Assembly (NCBI GenBank): GCA_023456105.1
Contig: JAEYAO010000025.1
Coordinates: forward strand, 59,742 to 123,741
From: Pseudomonadota bacterium
GTDB taxonomy: Bacteria > Pseudomonadota > Alphaproteobacteria > Caulobacterales > Caulobacteraceae
Direction of reading: 5' to 3'
Length of the DNA stretch: 64,000 nucleotides
Position numbers and translations under genes: made by a program. Position 1 is the first letter of the stretch. The number at the start of each line of letters is the position of its first letter. The notes beneath the pieces are model-generated. The model was not told the origin of the DNA. It searched no databases and saw only the letters and a program-made list of their open reading frames with translations. This document shows positions 17,398-27,788 of this stretch, piece after piece.

Positions 17398-18483
17398 ATG
17401 CGCATCGTTCTGGCCACCGACGCCTGGGAGCCGCAGGTCAACGGCGTCGTCCGCACCCTGACCCGCACGGTCGCGGAATGCCGCGCCATGGGCCATGAGG
17501 TCGAGGTCATCGAGCCCAGCCTGTTCAAGACTATCCCCTGTCCGACCTATCCGGAAATTCGGCTGGCGCTGGGGGCGGAAGAAGAGATCCGCGAGATGCT
17601 GCGCGCCTTCGAGCCGGAGGCGGTGCATATCTCGACCGAGGGTCCCATCGGCATCGCCACGCGCCGCATCTGCGTGGAATGGAAGCTGCCCTTCACCACC
17701 AGCTACCACACCAAGTTCCCGGAATATGTGTCGGCGCGATTCCCGATCCCGGTGCAGGTCGGCTACGCCTATATGAAGTGGTTCCACAAGCCGTCCGGTC
17801 GGCTGATGGTGGCCACGCCCACCCTGCGTGACGAGCTTCAGGAACACGGCTTCAAGAATGTCTCGCCCTGGTCGCGCGGCGTTGATACCGAGCAGTTCAA
17901 TCCCGACCTGCCGCGCATCTATGAAGAGCTCGGCGGCGCCGATTGGCCACGCCCCTTCTTCCTGAACGTCGGACGGGTCGCCGTCGAAAAGAACATCGAG
18001 GCCTTCCTCCAGCTGGACCTTCCGGGCACCAAGATCGTCGTCGGGGACGGGCCCGCCCGCGCCGAGCTTCAGGAGAAGTATCCGGAGGCGAAGTTCCTCG
18101 GCGCCCGGTTCGGCGAAGACCTGGCCCGCTGCTTCCGCGACGCCGATGTCTTCGTCTTCCCCAGCTGGACGGACACCTTTGGCCTGGTGATCCTGGAGGC
18201 CATGGCGACTGGCACCCCCGTCGCCGCCTACCCCGCCCACGGCCCAATCGACATCATCCCCGGATCGAACGCCGGCGCCATCGACGACGACTTGCGCACG
18301 GCCTGCCTGCAGTGCCTCGAACTCGATCGCAAACAGGTCCGCGCCTACGCCGAAAAGTTCAGCTGGCGCGCCTCCGCCGAACAGTTCGTCGAGAACCTCC
18401 AGCCCTACCCCGAACCCGAACGCGGCCGCTTCTGGCGCCGCCTCCGCCGCATCGCCCGCGTCCGCAAGCGCGCGGCGGCTTAA
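17398..18483 (+). CDS. GT4 glycosyltransferase, SqdX/MgtA-like (glycolipid or mannosyl transfer)
   Basis: This 361-residue GT-B enzyme starts MRIVLATDAWEPQVNGVVRT, as in the SqdX/MgtA group that glycosylates diacylglycerol or transfers mannose. It continues with HISTEGPIGIATR, FTTSYHTKFPEY and the donor-site block VFPSWTDTFGLVILEAMATG. There is no membrane helix; peripheral association with the inner membrane is expected. Two readings of context are possible. The gene lies directly behind the GDP-mannose synthesis fusion, which favours a GDP-mannose donor. The window also encodes UDP-sulfoquinovose synthase (45987-47219) without an adjacent transferase, so this could be the sulfoquinovosyl transferase. 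The last 25 residues are very basic (RRLRRIARVRKRAAA), consistent with binding acidic lipid. It ends four bases from the glmS stop, convergently. Confidence 0.8.
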   Translation: MRIVLATDAWEPQVNGVVRTLTRTVAECRAMGHEVEVIEPSLFKTIPCPTYPEIRLALGAEEEIREMLRAFEPEAVHISTEGPIGIATRRICVEWKLPFTTSYHTKFPEYVSARFPIPVQVGYAYMKWFHKPSGRLMVATPTLRDELQEHGFKNVSPWSRGVDTEQFNPDLPRIYEELGGADWPRPFFLNVGRVAVEKNIEAFLQLDLPGTKIVVGDGPARAELQEKYPEAKFLGARFGEDLARCFRDADVFVFPSWTDTFGLVILEAMATGTPVAAYPAHGPIDIIPGSNAGAIDDDLRTACLQCLELDRKQVRAYAEKFSWRASAEQFVENLQPYPEPERGRFWRRLRRIARVRKRAAA

Positions 18484-18487
18484 GCTC

Positions 18488-20302
<1,815 letters not shown>

Positions 20303-20468
20303 GGGGTTCGCTCCTGCAAGGACCTGAGGTGAAAAGGCCGGCTTTGCAGCGGCGGCGGGATCGGACTATGCCGTCGGCATCATGCCCGGACTTTCGGATA
20401 GGCGATCTTAAGCCCGATCGCATCTGAATCCGGGTTTCGGAAGGTTTCCTCGAAAGCGGGACGGCATC

Positions 20469-21818
20469 TTGAGCCAGAGAAAATACTTCGGCACCGACGG
20501 CATCCGGGGACGGGCCAACACCCATCCTATGACAGCCGAGGTCGCCCTACGGGTGGGCCTGGCCGCCGGCAAGCTGTTCCGCACGGAGGCGGATCGTCGC
20601 CATCTGGTGGTGATCGGCAAGGACACGCGTCTGTCCGGCTACACTATCGAGCCGGCGCTGGTGGCGGGTTTCGCCTCGGTCGGCATGGACGTGCGCACCT
20701 TTGGGCCCGTGCCCACGCCGGGCGTGGCCATGCTGACGCGCTCGATGCGGGCGGACCTGGGGGTGATGATCTCGGCCTCGCACAACAACTATGCGGACAA
20801 CGGCATCAAGCTGTTCGGCCCGGACGGCTACAAGCTCTCGGACGAGATCGAGCTGAAGATCGAGGCGATGATGGACGAGGGACTGGGTGAGGGCTTGGCG
20901 GCCGCCGGCAAGCTTGGCCGCGTCAAGCGCATCGACGACGCCCAGGGCCGCTATATCGAGATCGCCAAACAGGCCTTCCCCAAGCGCCTTAGCCTGAAGG
21001 GTCTGCGCGTCTGCATCGATTGCGCCAACGGCGCCGGATACCGCGTTGCGCCCACCACCCTGTTCGAATTGGGCGCAGAGGTGTGCGCGGTGGGCGTGGA
21101 GCCCAACGGCGTCAACATCAACGCGGATTGCGGCTCGACCCACCCGGCGACACTGGCGGAGGCGGTGAAGCGCTACCGCGCCGACATCGGCATCGCGCTG
21201 GACGGCGACGCCGACCGGCTGATCGTCTGCGACGAAAAGGGCCAGGTGGTGGATGGCGACCAGATCATGGCCCTGGTCGGTCTGGACTGGGCGAGACGCG
21301 GCCTGCTGACCGGCGGCGGCGTGGTGGCGACCGTGATGTCGAACCTCGGTCTCGAGCGTCGGTTGGAGGCCGGGGGCCTGACGCTGCAGCGCACCAAGGT
21401 GGGCGACCGCTATGTGATGGAGCGGATGCGCGAGGGCGGCTTCAACGTCGGGGGCGAACAATCGGGCCACATCATCCTGCACGACTTCGCCACGACCGGC
21501 GACGGCCTGATGGCGGCGCTGCAGGTGCTGGCGGTTCTGGTTGAATCCGGAAAGCCGATGAGCGAGCTGGCGCGCCAGTTCGATCCCGTGCCCCAGCGGC
21601 TGGAGAACGTGCGCTTCACCTCGTCGGCGCCGCTCGAGACCGCCGGCGTCAGGGCGGCCATCGCCGAGGCCGAAGGCGCACTGAACGGCTCGGGCCGGCT
21701 GCTGGTGCGCCCGTCAGGCACGGAAAAGCTGATCCGCGTGATGGCCGAAGGCGACGACGAATCCTTGGTCAGGCGGGTGGTGAGCGACGTCTCCGCAGCG
21801 GTGCGCGCGGCCGGCTAG
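20469..21818 (+). CDS. glmM: Phosphoglucosamine mutase
   Basis: GlmM converts glucosamine-6-phosphate to glucosamine-1-phosphate in the UDP-GlcNAc pathway. The protein has 449 residues. The TTG start at 20469 is supported because the next ATG would remove the conserved KYFGTDGIRGRAN segment. The phosphoserine loop is ISASHNNYADNG with the active Ser at about 104; the usual Pro after the Asn is Asn here. The metal-binding loop is DGDADRL, the sugar-binding motif GGEQSGH, and the phosphate-binding motif RPSGTEKLIRV lies near the C-terminus. It is divergent from glmS and overlaps the beta-helix gene by four bases tail to tail. Confidence 0.97.
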   Translation: MSQRKYFGTDGIRGRANTHPMTAEVALRVGLAAGKLFRTEADRRHLVVIGKDTRLSGYTIEPALVAGFASVGMDVRTFGPVPTPGVAMLTRSMRADLGVMISASHNNYADNGIKLFGPDGYKLSDEIELKIEAMMDEGLGEGLAAAGKLGRVKRIDDAQGRYIEIAKQAFPKRLSLKGLRVCIDCANGAGYRVAPTTLFELGAEVCAVGVEPNGVNINADCGSTHPATLAEAVKRYRADIGIALDGDADRLIVCDEKGQVVDGDQIMALVGLDWARRGLLTGGGVVATVMSNLGLERRLEAGGLTLQRTKVGDRYVMERMREGGFNVGGEQSGHIILHDFATTGDGLMAALQVLAVLVESGKPMSELARQFDPVPQRLENVRFTSSAPLETAGVRAAIAEAEGALNGSGRLLVRPSGTEKLIRVMAEGDDESLVRRVVSDVSAAVRAAG

Positions 21819-22762
21819 AGGGCGCGGTTGCGCTCCACGATGTTGCCGACGGCGTTGTCCCCGTCGTCGGCGCTGGAGCCGAACGGCCAGCCGGCGTCCG
21901 CCCGGCAATAGGGCCGCCGTCCCTCCCGCGAGCCCACCACGACCAGCCGAGGCCTGAACCACGCGGCGCCGCGAAAGACGTTGTCGGTGATCCGGTTCCA
22001 CGACGGCGTCTGGTGGCGGATGACCCCGTCCTCGCCGCAGTTGCGATAAAGAAAGACGCCGCCCCGCCCCTGCAGGTTGAAGCGATTGCCGACTATGCGG
22101 TTGGCGCCCGATCCGTCCACGGCGATCACCTCCCGCCCGGTTCGGACCCGGAACTCGTTGTTCTCGATCACCGCATTGGCGCTTTCGGCGTCCAGATAGA
22201 CCGCCGTCGATACCGAGCGCCCGGCGAAGGTCGAGTTGCGGACGGTCGTCCTTGTCACGCCCGGCCCGACATAGAGCGGGATCGATCCGCCGGCTTCGAT
22301 CCGCACCGCATCAAGCGTCACGCCGCTGGGCGCCGCCGCCTGCGCCGCGCGGGTGAAGTCCGCCCGCCGGGATGCGTCGCGCAGGTCGCTCATAGACCCG
22401 CCCGCGCCCATGCCCCATATCCGCACATTGCCGAGGATGACGCAGCGGCGAAGGACAACGCTCTTGGGCGCGCTCCAGCCATCCCCCTCCGGACGTGACC
22501 AGATCGCCACGGTAGGCAGCCGGGTCGTGCCGGGTCGATCCGACATCCCGATCCGGCCGCCTTTACAGTCCAGAGCGGCGCCGGAAGCTTCTGCGCCTTC
22601 GATGAGCACCGGCCGCTGCACATGAGCGCGGGCGTTAAGCACCGCACGGCAGGCCAGCCGATAGGGCGTCGACGAGGGCGCGAGCAGGTCCGCGACCTCG
22701 GCTGCGGTGCAGTCTCGCGCGGCAGGCGGCGTCAACGCCAGGGCGAGGGCCAGTCCGATCAC
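21815..22762 (-). CDS. Secreted right-handed parallel beta-helix protein
   Basis: This 315-residue protein has a short signal peptide (MIGLALALALTPPAARD). From about residue 60 it shows the repeating pattern of a right-handed beta helix with turns such as VVLRRCVILGNVRI, TVRNSTFAGRSVST, AVIENNEFRVRTGREVI and NRIVGNRFNLQGRGGVFLYR. Such folds bind or cleave polysaccharides. I see no clear pectate-lyase or alginate-lyase catalytic set, so enzymatic activity is uncertain. Two Cys pairs suggest a periplasmic location. Its ATG overlaps the stop of the upstream lipoprotein gene (ATGA), so it is the third gene of a translationally coupled cluster with two lipoproteins. A role in binding surface glycans is a guess from fold only. 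Confidence 0.75.
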   Translation of the reverse strand: MIGLALALALTPPAARDCTAAEVADLLAPSSTPYRLACRAVLNARAHVQRPVLIEGAEASGAALDCKGGRIGMSDRPGTTRLPTVAIWSRPEGDGWSAPKSVVLRRCVILGNVRIWGMGAGGSMSDLRDASRRADFTRAAQAAAPSGVTLDAVRIEAGGSIPLYVGPGVTRTTVRNSTFAGRSVSTAVYLDAESANAVIENNEFRVRTGREVIAVDGSGANRIVGNRFNLQGRGGVFLYRNCGEDGVIRHQTPSWNRITDNVFRGAAWFRPRLVVVGSREGRRPYCRADAGWPFGSSADDGDNAVGNIVERNRAL

Positions 22763-23511
22763 AGCGCAGGCTCGCTCAACGCCAGCCGCTCGGCGGCGCA
22801 GCCCGGATGCGTCAGGCCTGACCGCCGCAGCGCCTGCACCTCACGCCGCAGGTCGGGCAGGTCGGACTGAAACGCCGCCGTCGCCACGATCTCCAGGCCC
22901 AGCCGGCGCCCCAGCCGCTCGCCTTGCATAACCTCATCCGGCGCCGCGACGCCGCAGATCGCCTGACTGACCCCGATCTCGTGCCCGACGCGCCGGATCG
23001 CCGGCGCCGCATCAGGCGCGGCCGCCGCCAGGAGTTCGGCATAGGCGGCGCCCACCAGGGTCTCGCGCGGAGGGCGGGAGCGGGTCTCGCCGGTGTCCAT
23101 CGTGCGGCGTCTGCAGGCGCGCCCATCGGCGGCGGCGGTCGCCGGCGCCGCAGCCTTCAGGCGGTCGGCGACCTGTCCTGCGTCGCCGAAAGCACGGGAC
23201 AGCGCTCTCTCCAGCGACTGCGTCTGTCCCGAGGTTGAGCGCACGCCAAGGGCGCAGTCGAAGTGTTGAAGGGCATAGCGCGGCCGCAGCTCGGCGTGGG
23301 CCGTCGCCAGCAACCAGCGGTCACCGCCCTCGACCACGTCGGGCATCCGGCGCGCCGGGTCCTGCGGCACCATGTCGCCGGCCAGCACGTCCGCCCGGGA
23401 TACGGCGAGGTAGCCGGTCTCCCTTGATGACTCCGGCACGGCGGCGCACCCCGCCAATGTGGCGAATGCGCAGGCGATGACGAGAAGAGAGCTTACCGGC
23501 CGGCGTTCCAT
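22759..23511 (-). CDS. Lipoprotein related to class A acid phosphatases (PAP2 family), catalytic residues lost
   Basis: This 250-residue lipoprotein has a signal peptide and lipobox LAGC at residues 18-21. The body aligns by eye with bacterial class A non-specific acid phosphatases: FDCALGV near 85, ALSRAFGDAGQVADRLKAA near 105, and a C-terminal block HEIGVSQAICGVAAPDEVMQ matching the family's GESRxxCGVHxxSDxxxG. The catalytic residues are missing: the Arg of SR is Gln, the catalytic His after CGV is Ala, and the PSGH loop reads PPRETLVG. It is therefore probably not an active phosphatase and may bind a phosphorylated ligand or have a structural role. It overlaps the upstream lipoprotein gene by 19 bases and the downstream beta-helix gene by four. 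Confidence 0.7.
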   Translation of the reverse strand: MERRPVSSLLVIACAFATLAGCAAVPESSRETGYLAVSRADVLAGDMVPQDPARRMPDVVEGGDRWLLATAHAELRPRYALQHFDCALGVRSTSGQTQSLERALSRAFGDAGQVADRLKAAAPATAAADGRACRRRTMDTGETRSRPPRETLVGAAYAELLAAAAPDAAPAIRRVGHEIGVSQAICGVAAPDEVMQGERLGRRLGLEIVATAAFQSDLPDLRREVQALRRSGLTHPGCAAERLALSEPAL

Positions 23512-23987
23512 GTCAACTGAACCGAGGTGCGGTCCGTCTCTCCGGGAGAGGCGACGACCTGCAGACTGGCGCCGTTCGGCTGGGCGCCGGACGCGCCGTA
23601 GGCCCGCGCGTCGCCCTGGTTCATGCCCATAACCGAGGTCAGGCCCGCGGCCTCCGCATGCTGGCGATAGAAGGCGACCACCGCATCCGGCTCGGCGTCG
23701 GTGTCGAAGGTGACAAGCCCGCCCTCGCCATCAGGCCCGACCGCCGTGGTCGCCGGCTCTTCCACCACCGCGTCCGGATAGAGCACCGCAAAGGCCGGCG
23801 CATCGGGCGCAGCTAGGGAAAGCTGCGCGCTCGTTCCCTGAAGGGCAGGCGCCGCGGCCGCCGATCCCGCTGGTCCGGCAGACGCCGGCGCAGGCCCCGG
23901 ATCCGCCGGGGCGTGTTCCGCCGCGGGATCGCATGCGGCCAGTCCCAACGTGGAAAAGGCGGCAAGCGCCGCCCAGTGGCGAATCAT
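23493..23987 (-). CDS. Small lipoprotein of unknown function
   Basis: This 164-residue protein has a signal peptide and lipobox LAAC at about residues 16-19. A long Ala/Pro/Gly-rich linker follows (about 20-55), then a compact domain with FAVLYPDAVVEEPA and EPDAVVAFYRQHAEAAGL, ending in a beta-rich tail (LQVVASPG, SVQLTWNAGR). The segment with DAVVAFYR resembles small periplasmic domains common in Caulobacterales proteins, but I cannot name it. It is the first gene of a three-gene minus-strand cluster ahead of the phosphatase-like lipoprotein and the beta-helix protein, overlapping the former by 19 bases. It is probably anchored in the outer membrane. Confidence 0.75.
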   Translation of the reverse strand: MIRHWAALAAFSTLGLAACDPAAEHAPADPGPAPASAGPAGSAAAAPALQGTSAQLSLAAPDAPAFAVLYPDAVVEEPATTAVGPDGEGGLVTFDTDAEPDAVVAFYRQHAEAAGLTSVMGMNQGDARAYGASGAQPNGASLQVVASPGETDRTSVQLTWNAGR

Positions 23988-24060
23988 CGAAATGTGCGTC
24001 CCTGAACCCGAGAGGTCTTAGGTTTCACCGTGGCGCCTCGCTGTGGCGCCCGCAAGGCGG

Positions 24061-24417
24061 TCAGCCCGAGGCGGCGTCCGCATCGTCTCCGCGCCCGCCT
24101 TCCGCCGGATCGCCGGCGGGACCGGTGAAACCGTCGCCGGCATTCTTGATGGGATCGGGGTCGGCGTTGGAAGGCGACTCGGGATCGGCCGACGCCATGC
24201 CTTCCGTCGCCAACGTTTCATTGATGGCGTCCTGATCCGGATCCGCTTCGGACCCTGACGCCACGCCGCCGCGCAGCGAGCCTGCACGCGTGTCCGAGCC
24301 CATGTCCGTTCCGCTCAAGGCCTCGGACAGAGTGTCGGCCTGATGACCCAGATCCGGCTTCTCGCCCATGTCAGCGGCTTCAGTGGCGTCGCAGTTCTCG
24401 GGTGCGGAATCAGTCAT
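24061..24417 (-). CDS. Small acidic, disordered protein of unknown function
   Basis: This 118-residue reading frame encodes a very acidic, low-complexity protein rich in Asp, Ala, Gly and Ser (for example DADPDPIKNAGDGF-like segments near the C-terminus) without signal peptide or membrane helix. Its composition is unlike shadow frames in this GC-rich DNA, which are usually Arg- and Pro-rich, and that is the main reason to accept it. It stands alone between a lipoprotein cluster and an oxidoreductase. It is probably intrinsically disordered. No function can be assigned. Confidence 0.55.
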   Translation of the reverse strand: MTDSAPENCDATEAADMGEKPDLGHQADTLSEALSGTDMGSDTRAGSLRGGVASGSEADPDQDAINETLATEGMASADPESPSNADPDPIKNAGDGFTGPAGDPAEGGRGDDADAASG

Positions 24418-24506
24418 CGGGCGCTCCTTGGATGTCGCCTCATCAAAGCGCAGGCGTTGTGACCGGTTCCCCTTGATCGGCGGGATCGGCCCCCGATCTA
24501 GCAGTC

Positions 24507-25493
24507 ATGATCCCATTCTCCGTTCTTGACCTGTCGCCCGTCGTCGAAGGCGGCGATCTCCGTCGCGCGATGGACGAGACGCTGGCCTTCGCCCAGGCCG
24601 CCGACCGTCTCGGCTACCAGCGGTTCTGGCTGGCCGAGCACCACAACATGCCGGGCATCGCCAGCGCCGCCACCTCGATCGTCATCGGGCATGTGGCCGC
24701 AGGCACACAACGCATTCGCGTCGGCTCGGGCGGGGTGATGCTGCCCAACCATGCGCCGCTGGTGATCGCCGAGCAGTTCGGCACGCTGGAGACGCTGCAC
24801 CCGGGCCGCATTGACCTGGGTCTTGGTCGGGCGCCCGGAACCGACGGGGCCACAGCACGCGCCCTGCGGCGCTATTTCGAGGCCGCGGACCAGTTCCCTC
24901 GCGACGTGGCCGAGCTGATCCACTATTTCGAGCCGGCGATCAAGAATCAGGCAGTGCGCGCCGTACCGGGCGCCGGTTTGCACGTGCCGATCTGGCTCCT
25001 GGGCTCCAGCCTGTTCAGCGCACAGCTGGCCGGGCAAATGGGCCTGCCCTATGCCTTCGCCAGCCATTTCGCTCCCGAGATGCTGAAGGAGGCGCTGGCC
25101 ATCTACCGGCGCGAGTTCCGTGCGTCGGAGCGGCTGGACAGGCCGTACGCGATGGCCGCCATCAACGTCTTCGCCGCCGACACCGACGAGGAGGGTAGAC
25201 GCCTGTCCACCTCCATGCAGCAGAGCTTCGCCCGCCTGCAACGCGGCCGCCCCGGCCTGCTGCCTCCGCCGGTCGACGACATCGGAGCGGTGCTCTCGCC
25301 GGGTGAACTCATGGGCGCCCAGAGCCGCCTGCTCTACTCCGCGGTCGGCGGCCCCGAGACCGTCCGCGATCAGATCCGGTCGTTTATCGACATGACCAAG
25401 GTGGACGAATTGATGATCACGGGCATGATGCACGACAATCGGGCCCGCATCCGCAGCCTGGAGATCGTGGCGCGGGTGCGGGAGGCGCTCTGA
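24507..25493 (+). CDS. LLM-class (luciferase-like) flavin-dependent oxidoreductase, YhbW type
   Basis: This 328-residue TIM-barrel protein starts with FSVLDLSPVVEGGD, typical of the YhbW/MsnO8 subgroup. It has YQRFWLAEHHNMPGIASAAT, GSGGVMLPNHAPLVIAEQFG and LGLGRAPGTD, all conserved in flavin-dependent luciferase-like monooxygenases that use FMNH2 supplied by a separate reductase. The C-terminus holds GGPETVRDQIRSFI and ELMITGMMHD. The substrate is unknown; relatives are usually annotated only to family. It is not obviously co-transcribed with its neighbours: a small acidic-protein gene is divergent upstream, and the guanylyltransferase copy B starts 59 bases downstream with a different codon style. 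Confidence 0.9.
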   Translation: MIPFSVLDLSPVVEGGDLRRAMDETLAFAQAADRLGYQRFWLAEHHNMPGIASAATSIVIGHVAAGTQRIRVGSGGVMLPNHAPLVIAEQFGTLETLHPGRIDLGLGRAPGTDGATARALRRYFEAADQFPRDVAELIHYFEPAIKNQAVRAVPGAGLHVPIWLLGSSLFSAQLAGQMGLPYAFASHFAPEMLKEALAIYRREFRASERLDRPYAMAAINVFAADTDEEGRRLSTSMQQSFARLQRGRPGLLPPPVDDIGAVLSPGELMGAQSRLLYSAVGGPETVRDQIRSFIDMTKVDELMITGMMHDNRARIRSLEIVARVREAL

Positions 25494-25552
25494 GCGTCTT
25501 GACATGGAAGCTTATAGTGACGCCCTTCCCGCTACCAGCTAGGTAAGGGTTC

Positions 25553-27757
25553 ATGACGAACTTCTACCCTGTGATCATGTGCGGCGGAGCTGGAACCCGA
25601 CTTTGGCCGGCCTCCCGTCCATCCCGGCCTAAGCAGTTTCTGCCCTTGTCCGGCAATCGATCGCTTTTCCAGGAAACTGCATTGCGGGTCGCGCCGCTCG
25701 TCAGCGGAGATGCCGTGATGCTCGTCATCGGAGGCGTTTCGCACCGCGACTTCATCCTGAACCAGCTTGAGGAAATCAGCCTCGCTGCTCAGGTGATTCT
25801 CGAACCCGAAGCGCGAGACTCAGCCGCAGCGATGGCCGCGGCGGCCGCTTGGACGGCGCGAGAAGACCCTTCGGGAGTGAACGTCTTTGTGGCTTCGGAT
25901 CACCACATACCGGATGCGGAAGCCTTCCAGTCCGCGGTGCGCCGAGCAGGTTCAGCCGCAGTTGAGGGGAGAATCGTCACCCTTGGCGTTAAACCGCGAT
26001 CGCCGACATCGGCCTATGGCTACATCGCACCCTCTGGCGCGGGCCTCTCCAACGTGAAGGCTTTTGTCGAAAAACCGGATGCGGAGACCGCACGCCACTA
26101 CGTGGAAGAAGGCTATCTTTGGAACAGCGGCAACTTTGTCGTTTCCGCGAAGACGATGCTTAAAGAGTTACGCAGCTCAGCCTCAGCCGTGGAGGCGGCG
26201 GTTCAGGCCGCCTTGCCGACCCAAACAGGGCGCGCGGTTGCAACGCTCGGTGCGTCTTTCAGGTCAGCCCCGAAGATTTCCATCGACTATGCTGTTATGG
26301 AGAAGACCAAGCTCGCGTCCGTTCTGCCTGTCGACTTCGACTGGTCGGATTTGGGAGCATGGGACTCTGTAGCGGCGACTGGCGAAGGCGATGTCGGAAC
26401 CCACGTGTTCGAAGATGCGGAAAATTGTCTCGTCCGCGCACCAGATGGCGTCATGGTCGCAGCAGTTGGCGTACGGAACCTGGCTGTGGTTATCGAAGAC
26501 GATGCTGTTCTTGTTTGCGATCTTGCTCGAAGCCAGGACGTCAAAAAGGTTGTTGAGCGGCTAAAGGTTACGTCTCCTCAGCACCTTGATTTCGCCGCCG
26601 CCGCAGCAGAAAGCCTGCCCGATAGTGCGCGACGAATGGCGCATTGGCTACGACAAGCAGCGCTCCCGCTTTGGGGCACGTTGGGCCAAGATGAGGATGG
26701 CGGCTTTCGTGAGCTGATCGGCTTCGACGGACTGCCGGTGGCCTCCGTGCGTCGCGCCCGAGTGCAGCCGCGGCAGATTCACGTGTTCAGCGAAGCCGGT
26801 CGACTCGGGTGGCGCGGCCCTTGGAAGCGGGCGGTCGCGCTGGGTCTCCAACGCTTGAACGAAGGCTATGTTCGTGATGACGGTCGCCTACGCGCCACCC
26901 TCTCCGAGGAGGGGCAGCCTCTGGATGATCGTGCGAAAATCTACGATCAGGCTTTTCTTCTCTTCGCGCTCGCTGCGTGTGCGGACATGGAAGCTTGCGA
27001 ACAGCGCGCCATTGACCTGCGTGATAAGCTGCTGAGCGAAGTCGACGCCGTCGGCGGTTTCATCGAGCAGGACGAGCGTCCCTATCAATCCAATCCACAC
27101 ATGCATTTGCTGGAAGCCTGCTTGGCTTGGGAGGCGGCTGGCGCCGATGAGGGTTGGGCTTTGCTGGCCGACCGTCTGGTCGACCTAGCGAGCCGATGCT
27201 TCATCGATGCTGATGGCGGCTTTGTTAGAGAGTTCTTCGACGCGAACTGGTCGCCGGCCGAAGGCGACGATGGGAGCTTGGCGGAGCCCGGGCATCAGTT
27301 CGAGTGGGCATGGTTGCTGGCCCGTTACGCATCCGCCCGCCAAGATGACGCTGCGATGCACATGGCGCGGCGCCTTTATGACTTTGGATTGAAGGGCGTC
27401 GAGCCGCGTCGCCAAGTAGCCGTTGACGCTCTCAACGCTGACGGTTCCATTCGCAGCTTACGCGCACGCCTCTGGCCGCAAACGGAGTGGTTAAAGGCCG
27501 CCCTCATTCTCGCCGAACATGCCGAGGATGGAGAGCGCGCCCGTTACCTGCGGGACGCGGCTCGCGCCCAACGTGCGACTTGGCTCTACCTGACGCCTGA
27601 AGGCTTGTGGCACGACAAGTGCTTGGCCAACGGCGAGTTCATCGATGAGCCTGCTCCGGCAAGTTCCTTCTACCACATCATGGGCGCCTTTTCGCAGCTG
27701 AGAAGCTCCCTGCCCATGCTGTATCCCAATGATCTACTCGATCTTCGCCTTGGATGA
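25553..27757 (+). CDS. Mannose-1-phosphate guanylyltransferase fused to an AGE-family epimerase/isomerase (copy B)
   Basis: This 734-residue paralogue of the gene at 15096 has the same two-domain build: a GDP-mannose pyrophosphorylase half (CGGAGTRLWPASRPSRPKQF, VEKPDAETARHYV, GYLWNSGNF, DFDWSDLGAWD) and an AGE-type half (PYQSNPHMHLLEA, EPGHQFEWAWLL, RLWPQTEWLKA, EPAPASSFYHIMGAF). All recognisable active-site motifs are kept, so both copies should make GDP-mannose. The two differ clearly between motifs, so this is not a recent duplication. Codon choice here uses many more T- and A-ending codons than copy A and the flanking genes, which suggests separate origin or transfer. The ATG follows AAGGG. 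The neighbouring genes are unrelated to sugar metabolism. Confidence 0.9.
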   Translation: MTNFYPVIMCGGAGTRLWPASRPSRPKQFLPLSGNRSLFQETALRVAPLVSGDAVMLVIGGVSHRDFILNQLEEISLAAQVILEPEARDSAAAMAAAAAWTAREDPSGVNVFVASDHHIPDAEAFQSAVRRAGSAAVEGRIVTLGVKPRSPTSAYGYIAPSGAGLSNVKAFVEKPDAETARHYVEEGYLWNSGNFVVSAKTMLKELRSSASAVEAAVQAALPTQTGRAVATLGASFRSAPKISIDYAVMEKTKLASVLPVDFDWSDLGAWDSVAATGEGDVGTHVFEDAENCLVRAPDGVMVAAVGVRNLAVVIEDDAVLVCDLARSQDVKKVVERLKVTSPQHLDFAAAAAESLPDSARRMAHWLRQAALPLWGTLGQDEDGGFRELIGFDGLPVASVRRARVQPRQIHVFSEAGRLGWRGPWKRAVALGLQRLNEGYVRDDGRLRATLSEEGQPLDDRAKIYDQAFLLFALAACADMEACEQRAIDLRDKLLSEVDAVGGFIEQDERPYQSNPHMHLLEACLAWEAAGADEGWALLADRLVDLASRCFIDADGGFVREFFDANWSPAEGDDGSLAEPGHQFEWAWLLARYASARQDDAAMHMARRLYDFGLKGVEPRRQVAVDALNADGSIRSLRARLWPQTEWLKAALILAEHAEDGERARYLRDAARAQRATWLYLTPEGLWHDKCLANGEFIDEPAPASSFYHIMGAFSQLRSSLPMLYPNDLLDLRLG

Positions 27758-27788
27758 GGCCGACGCCGCATTCACGCGTTAGACTGGT

